In this document: one piece after another, positions 42,823-50,512 of the stretch
How positions within the stretch are numbered: the stretch's first letter is position 1
How the letters are laid out: every line of letters starts with the position of its first letter
NCBI GenBank assembly: GCA_016177775.1
Contig: JACOUQ010000015.1
Coordinates: 124,001-188,000, forward strand
Direction of reading: 5' to 3'
Length of the DNA stretch: 64,000 nt
Source of the DNA: Geobacter sp.
Lineage (GTDB): Bacteria; Desulfobacterota; Desulfuromonadia; Geobacterales; Geobacteraceae
Made by a program: the position numbers and the translations under genes
The notes under the pieces: generated by a model
The model's database searches: none
What the model saw: only the letters and a program-made list of their open reading frames with translations
What the model was told of the DNA's origin: nothing

Positions 42823-44355
42823 TCAAGAGATTCCCGCATCCGTAAAGCAACCGGCGTCCCGACAGTTGTCCCCTTCCAGAAGAGTGGCCGCCGCCTGCTT
42901 TCCCCTCTCCCACAACAGCAATTCAAATATCTTCCTAGTGTAGTCGCACTTTATCTCATTGCAATAGTTTCTGACTCTTTCCGAGGCAGCCGGGTTGTTC
43001 CATAGCATCAAGCGTCCCAAGGGACAGGCGCCGCTGCAGATATAGCGCCATGCACACTCCTTGCAGTCTTCCCTGTGGTCCACATGGAGAAAGTCATACA
43101 TCCGTTGCAGCACGCTTCTGTCGGGATAGCTTTCGTCCATGATATTGCCCATGTAGAATCTACTGATTCCGACCAGGTATATGCATGGGTAGACATCGCC
43201 GTTTACTGTCACGACGGGCGTATTGCCATGGGGCGCGCCGCATCCCTGAACGGTCCGCGCGCCGGGCATCAGCCTCGACCTGTAGGTGTTGAAAGGATAT
43301 AGCTCCGCCTCGTTCCAGATCCTGCTCGTATAGATCTCGGTCATGCCTTCGATTATTTTTTGGGGCGAAGGGAGCAGGCGTTCATCGAGAATGTCCTCGT
43401 CGGAATTGAATGGGTTCAATGGGACAAAGGCGCTCGTCTTTCCGCCGATCTCTTTGTGATACTTGCTTATTTCCGGCAGATGGTCGTGGTTCAGGGAGGT
43501 TACCGTGGACCGTAAAAATACCGGCAATTCTGCCTTATTAAGCCGATCGATATTCTTTACTGTGGCGTCATGGGAAGAGGTCCCGTCCTTGAACGGCCTG
43601 CACCTGTCGTGTATTTCCTTCGGACCATCCACGTCGCAGAGGAAGGTGAAATCATACCTGGTGGCCCACTCTATCAGGTCATCCGGCAAGATAGAAAGGT
43701 TGGAGGTGAAATGATATTTGATCTTCTTTCCGGCATGCCTTTCTTTTAGGGCTTCTTCGCAGTAAAGCACTGTTTGTTTGGCCAGCGGCCAGTTCAAGAG
43801 CGGCTCGCCTCCAAAGAATATCACTTCCAGCCACCCGTCAGGGTTTAAGCTTTCAAGACATCTGTCTACGCTCCTGAAGGCAACTTCTTTACTCATCATC
43901 AGGTCTTTGCCTTTTTGATAGGACTCTGTGCCGTTCAGGCAGTAAACACACCCCATGTTGCATGATTGGGAAAGAAGAAGATAAAGGGACATTCCCTTTA
44001 TATTGTCGAAACTCAGTTGAGGTGTTTCAGGGATGGCATTGCGGGTGAAGTCACGCGGAACGATGATTCCATGCTGAATCAGCATGTCCAATAAACCTGC
44101 ATCATCGGGAAATCTCTTGCTGATCTTTTTACGCGTCTCCAGTTCGGGAACAGTTCCCAGAAAATTCCTGATATAGTCTCTTCCCTTATTTATGTATAAA
44201 GGACGAAGATCGAGATAATTGGCCAGGAGTAGTTCATCCCTTCCCCTTTCGAGCATCATGATGTTTTCCGTGACACTCAACCGGGTATCCTTCTTCGTTG
44301 CTCTGCGTAGTATCGGATCATCGCCAATCCTGTCCAGCACGCCTGATTTGTTCAT
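42823..44355 (-). CDS. Radical SAM/SPASM peptide maturase
   Basis: A 510-residue radical SAM protein. Residues 30-105 look like a PqqD/RRE-type winged helix for peptide binding (LLLANYLDLRPLYINKG, MLIQHGIIV). The SAM cluster is CNMGCVYC (Cys132, 136, 139), followed by IFFGGEPLLNW. The C-terminal SPASM domain has VQGCGAP, GDVYPCIYL and CKECAWRYICSGACP for auxiliary 4Fe-4S clusters. Such enzymes make thioether or C-C links on Cys-rich peptides (sactipeptide and ranthipeptide types). It heads an operon with the Cys-repeat protein and an exported hydrolase. Its last residues (CRDAGCF) add two cysteines. Confidence 0.88.
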   Translation of the reverse strand: MNKSGVLDRIGDDPILRRATKKDTRLSVTENIMMLERGRDELLLANYLDLRPLYINKGRDYIRNFLGTVPELETRKKISKRFPDDAGLLDMLIQHGIIVPRDFTRNAIPETPQLSFDNIKGMSLYLLLSQSCNMGCVYCLNGTESYQKGKDLMMSKEVAFRSVDRCLESLNPDGWLEVIFFGGEPLLNWPLAKQTVLYCEEALKERHAGKKIKYHFTSNLSILPDDLIEWATRYDFTFLCDVDGPKEIHDRCRPFKDGTSSHDATVKNIDRLNKAELPVFLRSTVTSLNHDHLPEISKYHKEIGGKTSAFVPLNPFNSDEDILDERLLPSPQKIIEGMTEIYTSRIWNEAELYPFNTYRSRLMPGARTVQGCGAPHGNTPVVTVNGDVYPCIYLVGISRFYMGNIMDESYPDRSVLQRMYDFLHVDHREDCKECAWRYICSGACPLGRLMLWNNPAASERVRNYCNEIKCDYTRKIFELLLWERGKQAAATLLEGDNCRDAGCFTDAGIS

Positions 44356-44425
44356 TCATTTACCCTTGAGCGATTACCGCTGAAGCTTGAACCCGTAGCG
44401 GAAGAAATTTGTTGCCGATCAGTAA

Positions 44426-44452
44426 GTTATATTCGTTTTCCGCCCCTGTCAA
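44426..44452 (-). promoter_or_regulatory. Candidate promoter of the radical SAM operon
   Basis: On the minus strand TTGACA (44452-44447) and TATAAC (44431-44426), separated by 15 bases. Boxes are strong, spacing is short. It is about 70 bases before the start of the maturase gene. Confidence 0.4.
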
Positions 44453-44458
44453 GCAAGC

Positions 44459-44734
44459 TCATGGCGGAACCGGAACAACCCAGAGGGCGAGGACGCAATT
44501 GATTGCCGCGATGATCCAGAATGTGATCCGGAACGAGGTTTTGCGGGACTTGTGATGGAACACCCGTTGGGCAAGCAAGCCGCCCGGCCAACCACCGATA
44601 AATCCCAGCAGGTGCAGGAACGTCTCCGGAATGCGCCGGGTTCCAGTGATGGCGGCGGCCTTGTCGAGCCCGTAAGCCGTGAAGGCGAGGGTGCTGGCGA
44701 GGAGATAGAGGGTTGCGAGGTTGGGGTAATTCAT
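44459..44734 (-). CDS. DUF1294 small membrane protein
   Basis: A 91-residue membrane protein of the DUF1294 family, shown by YGLDKAAAITGTRRIPETFLH and GGWPGGLLAQRVFHHKSRK between two helices, followed by a last helix. Function unknown. It lies between the radical SAM operon and the defence-like genes. Confidence 0.8.
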   Translation of the reverse strand: MNYPNLATLYLLASTLAFTAYGLDKAAAITGTRRIPETFLHLLGFIGGWPGGLLAQRVFHHKSRKTSFRITFWIIAAINCVLALWVVPVPP

Positions 44735-44828
44735 GTGGCGAAAATCTTACATCAGAATTGTGGAAGTGTCCCGATTTTTCTCGATTTTTCTGATTTTTCT
44801 GAAGGGCTATTTCGAGGTACGCGCAGGT

Positions 44829-45000
44829 TTAGGAACGTGGTCCGGCCCCTTTGAATTTTGCCAGTGCGCCACGTATTTTCTTCAAGACCTCGGGTGAGCT
44901 GACCTCGCGCTTCCCGAGCACCAGAAGCGCGAGGTTGTCGGCTCCTTTTACCTGTGGGTCGTTCCAGTGCGGGTGAAAGGTTATCTTTGTTGTGCAGCTT
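44829..45000 (-). pseudogene. Possible fragment of a trypsin-like protein
   Basis: The reading frame closing at 44829 contains TFHPHWNDPQVKGADNLALL and a Lys-rich tail. The HPxW...GADNLALL pattern recalls the catalytic-Asp strand of S1 proteases, but no upstream His or downstream Ser domain exists in any frame nearby. It is either the remnant of a lost gene or a chance match. Confidence 0.2.
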
Positions 45001-45007
45001 CTTTGTA

Positions 45008-45643
45008 TCACGGAAGTCGGTGGAACTTTCCCCCCAGAAAATTGACGATGATCCTGTTCAGGTTGGTGGCGTAAGCAACGGTGATGGACAATGTTGCCGC
45101 CCAATGGTGATGAAGGAGATGGTGGCTGACAAAAAAGATCAACATAGCGATGGAAGCACTGACTAAAACTTCCAGAAGCCGCGCATTCCTGTCCTCGACA
45201 CAATCTTCATCCATTGCCCGTTCTTTTATCTGTGTCAGGAGCATGTAGCTGCTGGCGATATTCAGGATCGGGAAGACTGCCATATGTCCTGCACCGGCAC
45301 TGAGCATGTAAGTCCCCGCCCATATGCCGCTGAAGGCGGAAACGAAGGCCGCAAAGATAAACATTATTTGTTTCTCGATACGGGTTTTCTTCCGTTTAGA
45401 GAAGGAGTGATAGAAGGAAAGGGCGATTCCGCCCACGATGATGATCGAGAGCAGGATCGGGCCGGCGCCGTTTGCCGAAGAGGAAAGATTTCCCTGGCCG
45501 AAGGCCGATTTGAATTCACTGGCAAAGAAGAGAACGCAGGTGAAGCTGATGACGAACAGGGTAAGTTCGTCGTAGGTCGGGGCGAAGAGGCGCTGCAGGC
45601 TACTTCGCAGAATGAGGTGGGTGTTGTTCTCTTGGATGCGCAT
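45008..45643 (-). CDS. Hypothetical membrane protein, 211 aa
   Basis: A protein with about five membrane helices (LFVISFTCVLFFAS, ILLSIIIVGGIALSFY, IMFIFAAFVSAFSGIWAG, AVFPILNIASSYMLL, ASIAMLIFFVSHHLL), a Lys/Arg-rich cytoplasmic loop (SKRKKTRIEKQ) and His-rich HHLLHHHW. I do not recognise the family. It starts about 100 bases downstream of the STAND-like gene on the same strand and may be its operon partner, for example a membrane effector. The frame upstream of ATG 45643 overlaps that gene's end. Confidence 0.6.
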   Translation of the reverse strand: MRIQENNTHLILRSSLQRLFAPTYDELTLFVISFTCVLFFASEFKSAFGQGNLSSSANGAGPILLSIIIVGGIALSFYHSFSKRKKTRIEKQIMFIFAAFVSAFSGIWAGTYMLSAGAGHMAVFPILNIASSYMLLTQIKERAMDEDCVEDRNARLLEVLVSASIAMLIFFVSHHLLHHHWAATLSITVAYATNLNRIIVNFLGGKFHRLP

Positions 45644-45743
45644 TTGGTTTACGCCACTCAGATTTGAAGTATAGGAACCTAATATTTTATGGTCTATCAC
45701 TACGCTATCAGTTGTTCTGCCTCTTTCCGAGAGCCGACAACTG

Positions 45744-48700
45744 TCACCGCAATGACCCGGATATAGACGACAAACGAGAGCAAAAGTATCTATACTCATT
45801 TTTAAGCGTAGAAACAGGGCCAAGAGATAGGTTCTGAAGTTTGTTTATATATTCTTTCTCGTTTTCAAAATCCCCTCTAATGCGCCATAGGAAGGAACTA
45901 TGACGGAAAAGCTTCAACAGCTTATCATGCTGTCCGTCGTGTATGAGAAGTTTCCAAATCGCCTCATGGCATATATTGAAAAGAGTAGAAAATCGCTGAG
46001 AAAATAAATAAGTGTATGCAATACTGATATTGTAACAGTCCTTTTTAGTGATCTTACTCAGATGCTCTGGTGAAGCCAAGAAGTTGACTCTTGCAACAAT
46101 TGCCCTTACTTTATTGTAGTAATCGTCTCCATCGGAGTTGATTACTTTGTCTAACAGGGAGAGCTTTTCTTCAGGATCGGCCGTTATTGAAAGTTGAAGG
46201 CAAATGTTGTTAGCTACTGCATGCTGTTTTTTATTTCTAGTTTTCGACTCAAGCTGCTTTAATTCGCTATAACCACTTTTATTATCTTTCGAGCAACAAA
46301 TGATGATAGATGCTGCTTGGTTATATGTAGAATCACCTTTGTTTGATAATTTTTGTACTGTTCTGGCTGCAGCTATAGCCTCTTCTCGTTCGCCGTCCTT
46401 TTCTTTAATAAGGGCAATATTTAAATTTGCAGACGCCAAGTCGTCTTTCTGGAGGTCTTTGGAATGTAAATTGATTAACTCGTGAAGTATTTCCATAGCT
46501 TGGTCACGTTTTTCAATCATTCTGAGGCATTTTGCTAGAGTAAATTTAATGTATGAAAGGTCGTTAGATTTATTTGTTTGCGACAGGAAATACGCTAACT
46601 CCTCGGCAGCCATCATTCCGTCTTTGTACCTGTTCTCTTTAAAGAGAAGATTGCAATAGCTTCTCCCGAGTAATGAGGCTTGCGATAATAAGAAATCGTC
46701 ATTAGTTTTTATAGCATGAACAATTAAAGTTTTTGCTACTATATGCTCATTACCAATTTCAATAGGTTTGACACCATTACTTTTAAAGAAGTTTGTGCCA
46801 GACATCCGGATTTTGCCCTGTCTCCATTCTTGTCCAAAAAGAATATCAGCAGCGACTTTGTTGATTTCAAATATTTCATCTTCTGACAATAAAGATCGCA
46901 CATAATCTCTTACTTGACGAGGCGCACGTAAAAGATTATTTACTTCATGCTCGGCATATGGGAGCGCTTTAGGGGATACGTCCTTTGTTTGCGTCCGAAT
47001 TGGTATAACATCTAAAAGAGAAAGGTCAACTAGTGTTGTGACATTCAATGCGTGGAAAGGTTTTGAATTGTTGAATCGCTTTATCTTGTTCAGTGTTTCG
47101 CCGTTAGCTAAGACTGAAAGTAATTTTAATAGATCGAAGCTTCGTTTAGTATAGTCATCAGTTGCAGCTTTTAAGGCGCTTACAGCGCATTTTAGCGCTT
47201 TTGGGATCTTTTCCTCAGACTCCATGCTTTCTAAAGAAAGATCTATGTCTAAATCGTATATATCATCTAAGGAAGAGACCCCTAATATCTTTAAGAATAC
47301 ATCAATGTACAACGGAAAACCTTGAGAAATTGAATATACTTTTTCAACGAAGTGACCATCCAATTCGCCATGCGCGTTCTTGGGGTGCGACAATATGTAT
47401 GTTCTAACTTCTGGAGTATCCAGCGGCTTAAGCTCGATTCGCGGGAAATTTGTATTGGGCACGCGTAATCGGCTAATGGCAATTATGAAAAAGCTCGGAG
47501 AGTAATCAAGAATTGTCTCAAAAACGTTCTCTAGTCCATTAAGCCTTTTGCTTCCCGTTAACTCTGGTGAGAGATTGTCGAGGAGAAGGAAAAGTTTTGA
47601 CTCTGAAAATCTATGACAGAGCTCCTGAAGCGGGACATTGCAACATTCTTCAATTAGCGACAGGAGGTCATCTATATTGTTTACCTCTTCACAGGGCAAT
47701 CGCAAAAAATCCACCATTGCTGGCTTTGCTGACGAAGATATCTTTGAAAGAACAGATCGGAGGAAACCATCCTTTCCCATCCCCCAGTCAGCAGTTATCC
47801 ATGCACACCGCGAAGTTTCTAACGCTTCACGAAGTGATTCTTGCTCAGCAAGGCGGACAACAAGATGATGTCTTTCCTCAAATATTGGGAAACGAGGTAG
47901 GCTCCCCGAAAAGAAGGAGGATGTAGGTGGCGGAGAAATAGCTCCTGGTAAAACATTTACCAATGCATCGGTAGGAAGAACTTCGACATTTAGCGGTGAC
48001 CTTAAGGAAAAAGTCACCGCATTTTCTACTGTCTCATATCCTTGATCGACTTCGATTTTATAATGTCCTGCGTGTTTCCTGATGAGCTTCCTGGGCCAGA
48101 GACGTATTCCTTTAGATTCTGTATTGATAAAAAACGTGCCCACAGTATATCCATGTATTCTCTCGTGAATCTTCCCCCATTTCTCAGGACCGAACAGTGA
48201 TGGTGCCTTCAGCGTCAATCGGGGTGAGGCTCCACTTTCGCTTGTATGTGTACTTATTGACTCGTGCACATGTCCACAAAGGTGGACAGAAAAGCTATCA
48301 GGGGGATAGATGGTGGACGAGAAGACTTCCCTTGCTTCACGGTCAAGCCACTGAGCGTCATGGTGAGAAATTAGAAGATTGAAGTCATGATTGCTAAACC
48401 AATCGGTGTAATTGCCCCCAAGGAGCTCGTGGACTTGTCTTTGGTGAAGGGATAGATGCCCATGACCTAGATCATCGCTCATCTGGAGAAAAGCAGTATT
48501 TAAGCCAATGATCCCCAATTTGCTATCATTATAAGATAGTGACGCTGAGAAATCGCCGGGGATTAAGCCTGCTGTGTAAGGAGCTAAAGGTATCTGAGTC
48601 TCTTTCTTCCAACGTTCATAATTTTGAAATGCCGAATTGATAAAAACTCTGTATTCATTGTTATCCGTTTCCCAAAAAGCCTGACGAAGATCAGGGTCAT

Positions 48701-49028
48701 TCTGCCAGGTCCCTAAAGCCTTTGATATTGCGCTTAAACGACTTGGGCGGATAAGGTCGTGATTGCCAGGGATTGTAACGAGTTGAGGATTTGACCCGAG
48801 GTTTCGGAAAAAAGTCCAGACTTCTGTTAGAACATCTTCTAGTTCTTGGAATTCACATCCTGAAAATGTAAGGTCGCCAGTGAATATTACGAGATCCCAA
48901 GGACCACTTTCGACGTGTTGCCTCTGAAGGTCTTCGAAAAAGCTTTTTTTGATTGTTGGCCACATCCAGCCATATGAAGTACAGCCAACATGAAGGTCGC
49001 TAAAATGAAGCCAACGGATCTCTTTCAT
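45744..49028 (-). CDS. Phosphoesterase-P-loop-repeat protein, STAND-like defence candidate
   Basis: A 1094-residue protein in three parts. Residues 1-310 are a calcineurin-like phosphoesterase with complete motifs: SDLH (Asp11, His13), GDLTF (Asp52), GNHD (89-91), ISHHD (222-224) and CGHVH (253-255). Residues about 380-650 are a P-loop domain with ADWGMGKD at 413-420 and Walker B LFLLLDNLS near 478; the P-loop Thr/Ser is replaced by Asp. The rest is helical, TPR-like repeats. Effector, STAND ATPase and sensor repeats is the plan of Avs and related anti-phage proteins. It is more A/T-rich than its neighbours. It lies 11 bases after the HigA antitoxin gene with AGGAG before ATG 49028, so it is co-transcribed with a toxin-antitoxin pair. 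Confidence 0.75.
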   Translation of the reverse strand: MKEIRWLHFSDLHVGCTSYGWMWPTIKKSFFEDLQRQHVESGPWDLVIFTGDLTFSGCEFQELEDVLTEVWTFFRNLGSNPQLVTIPGNHDLIRPSRLSAISKALGTWQNDPDLRQAFWETDNNEYRVFINSAFQNYERWKKETQIPLAPYTAGLIPGDFSASLSYNDSKLGIIGLNTAFLQMSDDLGHGHLSLHQRQVHELLGGNYTDWFSNHDFNLLISHHDAQWLDREAREVFSSTIYPPDSFSVHLCGHVHESISTHTSESGASPRLTLKAPSLFGPEKWGKIHERIHGYTVGTFFINTESKGIRLWPRKLIRKHAGHYKIEVDQGYETVENAVTFSLRSPLNVEVLPTDALVNVLPGAISPPPTSSFFSGSLPRFPIFEERHHLVVRLAEQESLREALETSRCAWITADWGMGKDGFLRSVLSKISSSAKPAMVDFLRLPCEEVNNIDDLLSLIEECCNVPLQELCHRFSESKLFLLLDNLSPELTGSKRLNGLENVFETILDYSPSFFIIAISRLRVPNTNFPRIELKPLDTPEVRTYILSHPKNAHGELDGHFVEKVYSISQGFPLYIDVFLKILGVSSLDDIYDLDIDLSLESMESEEKIPKALKCAVSALKAATDDYTKRSFDLLKLLSVLANGETLNKIKRFNNSKPFHALNVTTLVDLSLLDVIPIRTQTKDVSPKALPYAEHEVNNLLRAPRQVRDYVRSLLSEDEIFEINKVAADILFGQEWRQGKIRMSGTNFFKSNGVKPIEIGNEHIVAKTLIVHAIKTNDDFLLSQASLLGRSYCNLLFKENRYKDGMMAAEELAYFLSQTNKSNDLSYIKFTLAKCLRMIEKRDQAMEILHELINLHSKDLQKDDLASANLNIALIKEKDGEREEAIAAARTVQKLSNKGDSTYNQAASIIICCSKDNKSGYSELKQLESKTRNKKQHAVANNICLQLSITADPEEKLSLLDKVINSDGDDYYNKVRAIVARVNFLASPEHLSKITKKDCYNISIAYTYLFSQRFSTLFNICHEAIWKLLIHDGQHDKLLKLFRHSSFLWRIRGDFENEKEYINKLQNLSLGPVSTLKNEYRYFCSRLSSISGSLR

Positions 49029-49039
49029 GGTCTCTCCTA

Positions 49040-50122
49040 TCAATCCATCCAATCTTGCAATAACGGACTCACCTTCACCAGCATCCCCCGCAAGTTCTTG
49101 TAATCCACTATCTTGTCATGGTGCAGCCGGCCGAGAACGATGCCGGGGTGCCGTCCCTGACTCGTCGCGAAGCGGGTGATCGCGGAACGGGAGAAGTAGG
49201 GACGCGTTTCCTTGACGAATGCCTTGAACGCCTTGGGATCGAGGAGCCATTCGCCGGCGAGCCGGTTGGCGGCCTTCTCCTCGCCATCCACGTGGTCGGG
49301 CTCGTAGAGGTTGTCCAGGTAGCTCCCCTGGTGCTTGAGGATGATGTGTGCCAGTTCGTGCAGGAGGGTGAACCAGAATGAATCGATCCGGTCGTAGCGG
49401 AGGGTGAGGGCGACGACGGGGTTGTTGCCGCACATGAGCTTGGCGCCGTCCAGATAGGTTTTATCCAGGTGGGAGACCACGACGAAATGCACTCCTGCAT
49501 CCGCGAGGAGTTTGGGGATGTTGACCACATCCTCGACATTGGCGGCGCAGGCAAGGATTTTGGGGAGTGTTTTCTCCAGCTTTGTCGCGTTAAAGCTTGC
49601 CACGCGTCTCCCGGCGGCTATCTGCTCAACGCGACGCACCCAGGCAATCTGGGCGGTGAGCTCTGGTCCCAGTTGCCGGGCATGGCGGAAGCTGACCGCC
49701 AGTTTCCCGATTTCCTCGGCAGAGGCCGCTCCCATAAAGGCGAACACCGCCTGTTCCAACTCCTCGAAGGATTCCCCGGCCGAAATCCATCCCCGCTTCA
49801 GCAGCTCGCTTACCGGTGCAAGGCTGTAGAGCCGGCTCTTCCGTGCGATCTCTTTGATATCTTTCCCTTTTCGGGCCAAGGCGAGCCGGTACTGCGCCTC
49901 CAGATTGGTCCAGAACTCGGCGGAGGTGCCGAAGGCCTCGGCAAGCTCCAGCGCCGTTTCCGGGGTGATCTGCTTGATTCCCTTGACGATCTCGTTGATC
50001 GCTTGCGCCGGTCGCCCCATGATCCGGGCCAGGTCTTTCTGGGTCCATCCACGGGCTTCCAGCTCCCGCGTCAGAATCCGGCCAGGCGCTATCGCCCGTG
50101 CGGGCTGAAGTTTCCTTTCCAT
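49040..50122 (-). CDS. HigA-type antitoxin with ImmA/IrrE metalloprotease domain
   Basis: A 360-residue protein. Residues 10-90 are a HigA-type helix-turn-helix (GRILTRELEARGWTQKDLARIMGRPAQAINEIVKG). The C-terminal half is an ImmA/IrrE (M78) domain with LLHELAHIILKH, the HExxH zinc site. HigA proteins repress their own operon and neutralise the HigB toxin; the protease domain may link repression to a damage or phage signal. ATG 50122 follows AGGAAG; starting there leaves 14 bases after the toxin stop. The STAND-like gene follows after 11 bases. Confidence 0.85.
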   Translation of the reverse strand: MERKLQPARAIAPGRILTRELEARGWTQKDLARIMGRPAQAINEIVKGIKQITPETALELAEAFGTSAEFWTNLEAQYRLALARKGKDIKEIARKSRLYSLAPVSELLKRGWISAGESFEELEQAVFAFMGAASAEEIGKLAVSFRHARQLGPELTAQIAWVRRVEQIAAGRRVASFNATKLEKTLPKILACAANVEDVVNIPKLLADAGVHFVVVSHLDKTYLDGAKLMCGNNPVVALTLRYDRIDSFWFTLLHELAHIILKHQGSYLDNLYEPDHVDGEEKAANRLAGEWLLDPKAFKAFVKETRPYFSRSAITRFATSQGRHPGIVLGRLHHDKIVDYKNLRGMLVKVSPLLQDWMD

Positions 50123-50136
50123 CGATACTTCCTTTC

Positions 50137-50433
50137 TCAATGGTAATCCTCGATGTCGATTACCAGTACTAACTTTCCTTCGCTATCCTTTTCAAAGGTA
50201 ACGATCAGGCGAAACTGTTTGTTGAGGCGTAGTGAGTGCTCTCCTTTGCGGCCGCCAGACAGTTTCTCGAAGTGAAACCCTTTCAAGGCATAAAGATCGC
50301 GCTCGTCATGAGCCGCCGCGATGACGCTCATGGCCTCGAAAAAGGCCTCTATCACCTCTGCCGGATATTTGTGTGCACCCTTTTCCGCAGAGTACAGGTC
50401 CTCTAGTTTTTTCTTTTTGAAGCGAAAACGCAC
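50137..50433 (-). CDS. RelE/HigB-like toxin
   Basis: A 98-residue basic protein of the RelE/HigB fold: LEDLYSAEKGAHKYPAEVIEAFF helices, then LYALKGFHFEKLSGGRKGEHSLRLNKQFRLIVTFE, with the substrate-contacting Arg/Lys strands, and VIDIEDYH at the C terminus. Such toxins cleave mRNA on the ribosome. The gene precedes its HigA-type antitoxin, the usual reversed order for higBA. Confidence 0.85.
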   Translation of the reverse strand: MRFRFKKKKLEDLYSAEKGAHKYPAEVIEAFFEAMSVIAAAHDERDLYALKGFHFEKLSGGRKGEHSLRLNKQFRLIVTFEKDSEGKLVLVIDIEDYH

Positions 50434-50479
50434 CTGATGCTCCTATGGTAGCCCTTTGTAAGAAAAAAGCAATCATAAA

Positions 50480-50496
50480 TTCACCTTTGGGGTGAA
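50480..50496. promoter_or_regulatory. Candidate operator of the toxin-antitoxin operon
   Basis: TTCACC (50480-50485) and GGTGAA (50491-50496) form a perfect inverted repeat in the 79-base gap just upstream of the toxin start, where a HigA repressor would be expected to bind. Confidence 0.4.
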
Positions 50497-50512
50497 GCTA
50501 ATAGTGTTATAT

